6,049 nt of DNA, taken from the NCBI GenBank assembly GCA_020061545.1, contig JAGUYA010000095.1, positions 1 through 6,049 on the forward strand, read 5' to 3'. How positions within the stretch are numbered: the first letter of the stretch is position 1; every line of letters starts with the position of its first letter. Origin of the DNA: Candidatus Omnitrophota bacterium (GTDB taxonomy: Bacteria > Omnitrophota > Gorgyraeia > Gygaellales > Profunditerraquicolaceae). Shown here piece after piece: positions 5,923-6,049 of this stretch. The position numbers and the translations under genes are program-made. Under the pieces are notes generated by a model. The model did not search any database and was not told the origin of the DNA. It worked only from the letters and a program-made list of their open reading frames with translations.

Positions 5923-5991
5923 GAAAGTGGTGGGGGATTAATTCGCCCAAACAACTTACGTCACTTCGTTCCGTAAGTTGTCTGCTCATTT
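5923..5991 (+). repeat. Palindromic repeat element, copy B
   Basis: The head GAAAGTGGTGGGGG (5923-5936) is followed by ATTAATTC and a hairpin. GCCCAAACAACTTACG (5945-5960) pairs with CGTAAGTTGTCTGC (5972-5985) through its upper part, around an 11-nt loop. The lower stem is degraded. The tail TGCTCATTTAA (5983-5993) is identical to copy A. It faces copy C head to head across 21 bases (5902-5922), so the two heads form a 14-bp perfect inverted repeat. Relative to copy A, two T-A pairs of the stem have become C-G pairs on both arms. Confidence 0.88.
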
Positions 5992-5997
5992 AAGGAG
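5992..5997 (+). promoter_or_regulatory. Ribosome binding site of argC
   Basis: AAGGAG is 6 bases before ATG 6004, the best Shine-Dalgarno in the window. It lies immediately after, and overlaps by two bases, the tail of repeat copy B. A stable hairpin B therefore ends about 7 bases upstream and could affect ribosome access. Confidence 0.8.
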
Positions 5998-6003
5998 TAT
6001 TAA

Positions 6004-6049
6004 ATGATAAATGTGGGTGTTGTAGGCGCAACTGGCTATGCTGGCGAAG
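6004..6049 (+). CDS. argC: N-acetyl-gamma-glutamyl-phosphate reductase, N-terminal fragment
   Basis: Only 15 codons are in the window, reading MINVGVVGATGYAGE. The GATGYAGE nucleotide-binding motif at the extreme N-terminus is characteristic of ArgC, which reduces N-acetylglutamyl phosphate to the semialdehyde in arginine synthesis. Related semialdehyde dehydrogenases usually have GATGAVG here, so ArgC is the better call. The start is fixed by AAGGAG 6 bases upstream. The gene is cut by the window end, so the catalytic part cannot be checked. Confidence 0.85.
   Translation, partial: MINVGVVGATGYAGE

Noticed and set aside
5821..5991. CRISPR array
   Set aside because: Two inverted copies and one distant copy, with internal hairpins and variable loops, do not form regularly spaced direct repeats, and no cas gene is present.

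Overview
This 6.05 kb window is bacterial chromosome, moderately AT-rich, with nearly all genes on the + strand. Gene content and style (compact housekeeping genes, few strong Shine-Dalgarno sequences, many short palindromes between genes) suggest an uncultivated lineage such as Omnitrophota. That is a weak guess from general recognition; a ribosomal-protein phylogeny would be needed to settle it.

Layout: bases 1-85 hold a hairpin repeat (copy A). Next come a beta-decarboxylating dehydrogenase of the isopropylmalate/isocitrate family (86-1135, probably leuB), a palindrome overlapping its stop codon (1132-1173), and aspartate-semialdehyde dehydrogenase (asd, 1195-2229). Then follow tRNA pseudouridine synthase (truA, 2277-3014) and, 3 bases later, an undescribed polytopic membrane protein with GT-C glycosyltransferase-like features (3018-4523). 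A strong sigma70-type promoter (4545-4572) starts a separate unit: a structured leader of about 109 nt, then rplM (L13, 4688-5119) and rpsI (S9, 5126-5521), closed by a clear rho-independent terminator (5576-5600). The 482-base gap 5522-6003 is mostly palindromes plus a second promoter (5789-5817). It ends at the start of argC (6004 to the window edge).

Function: leuB-like, asd and argC belong to branched-chain, aspartate-family and arginine biosynthesis respectively. truA, rplM and rpsI belong to translation. The first four genes could be one transcript, with gaps of 59, 47 and 3 bases. rplM-rpsI is the usual L13-S9 pair and is very likely regulated on its own.

Most unusual feature: a family of about 70-85 bp hairpin elements in three copies (1-85 on +, 5821-5901 on -, 5923-5991 on +). 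Each has a G-rich head, AAAGTGGTGGGGG, a short spacer, a hairpin with extra unpaired bases in the left arm, and a TCA-type tail. Across the copies four base pairs change on both sides of the stem, so the fold rather than the primary sequence is conserved. Two copies form a head-to-head pair, as in REP/BIME elements, and both + copies sit just before amino-acid biosynthesis genes. A second oddity is a slippage-prone tandem repeat (16 bp x2, then 8 bp x4) inside the coding sequence of asd.
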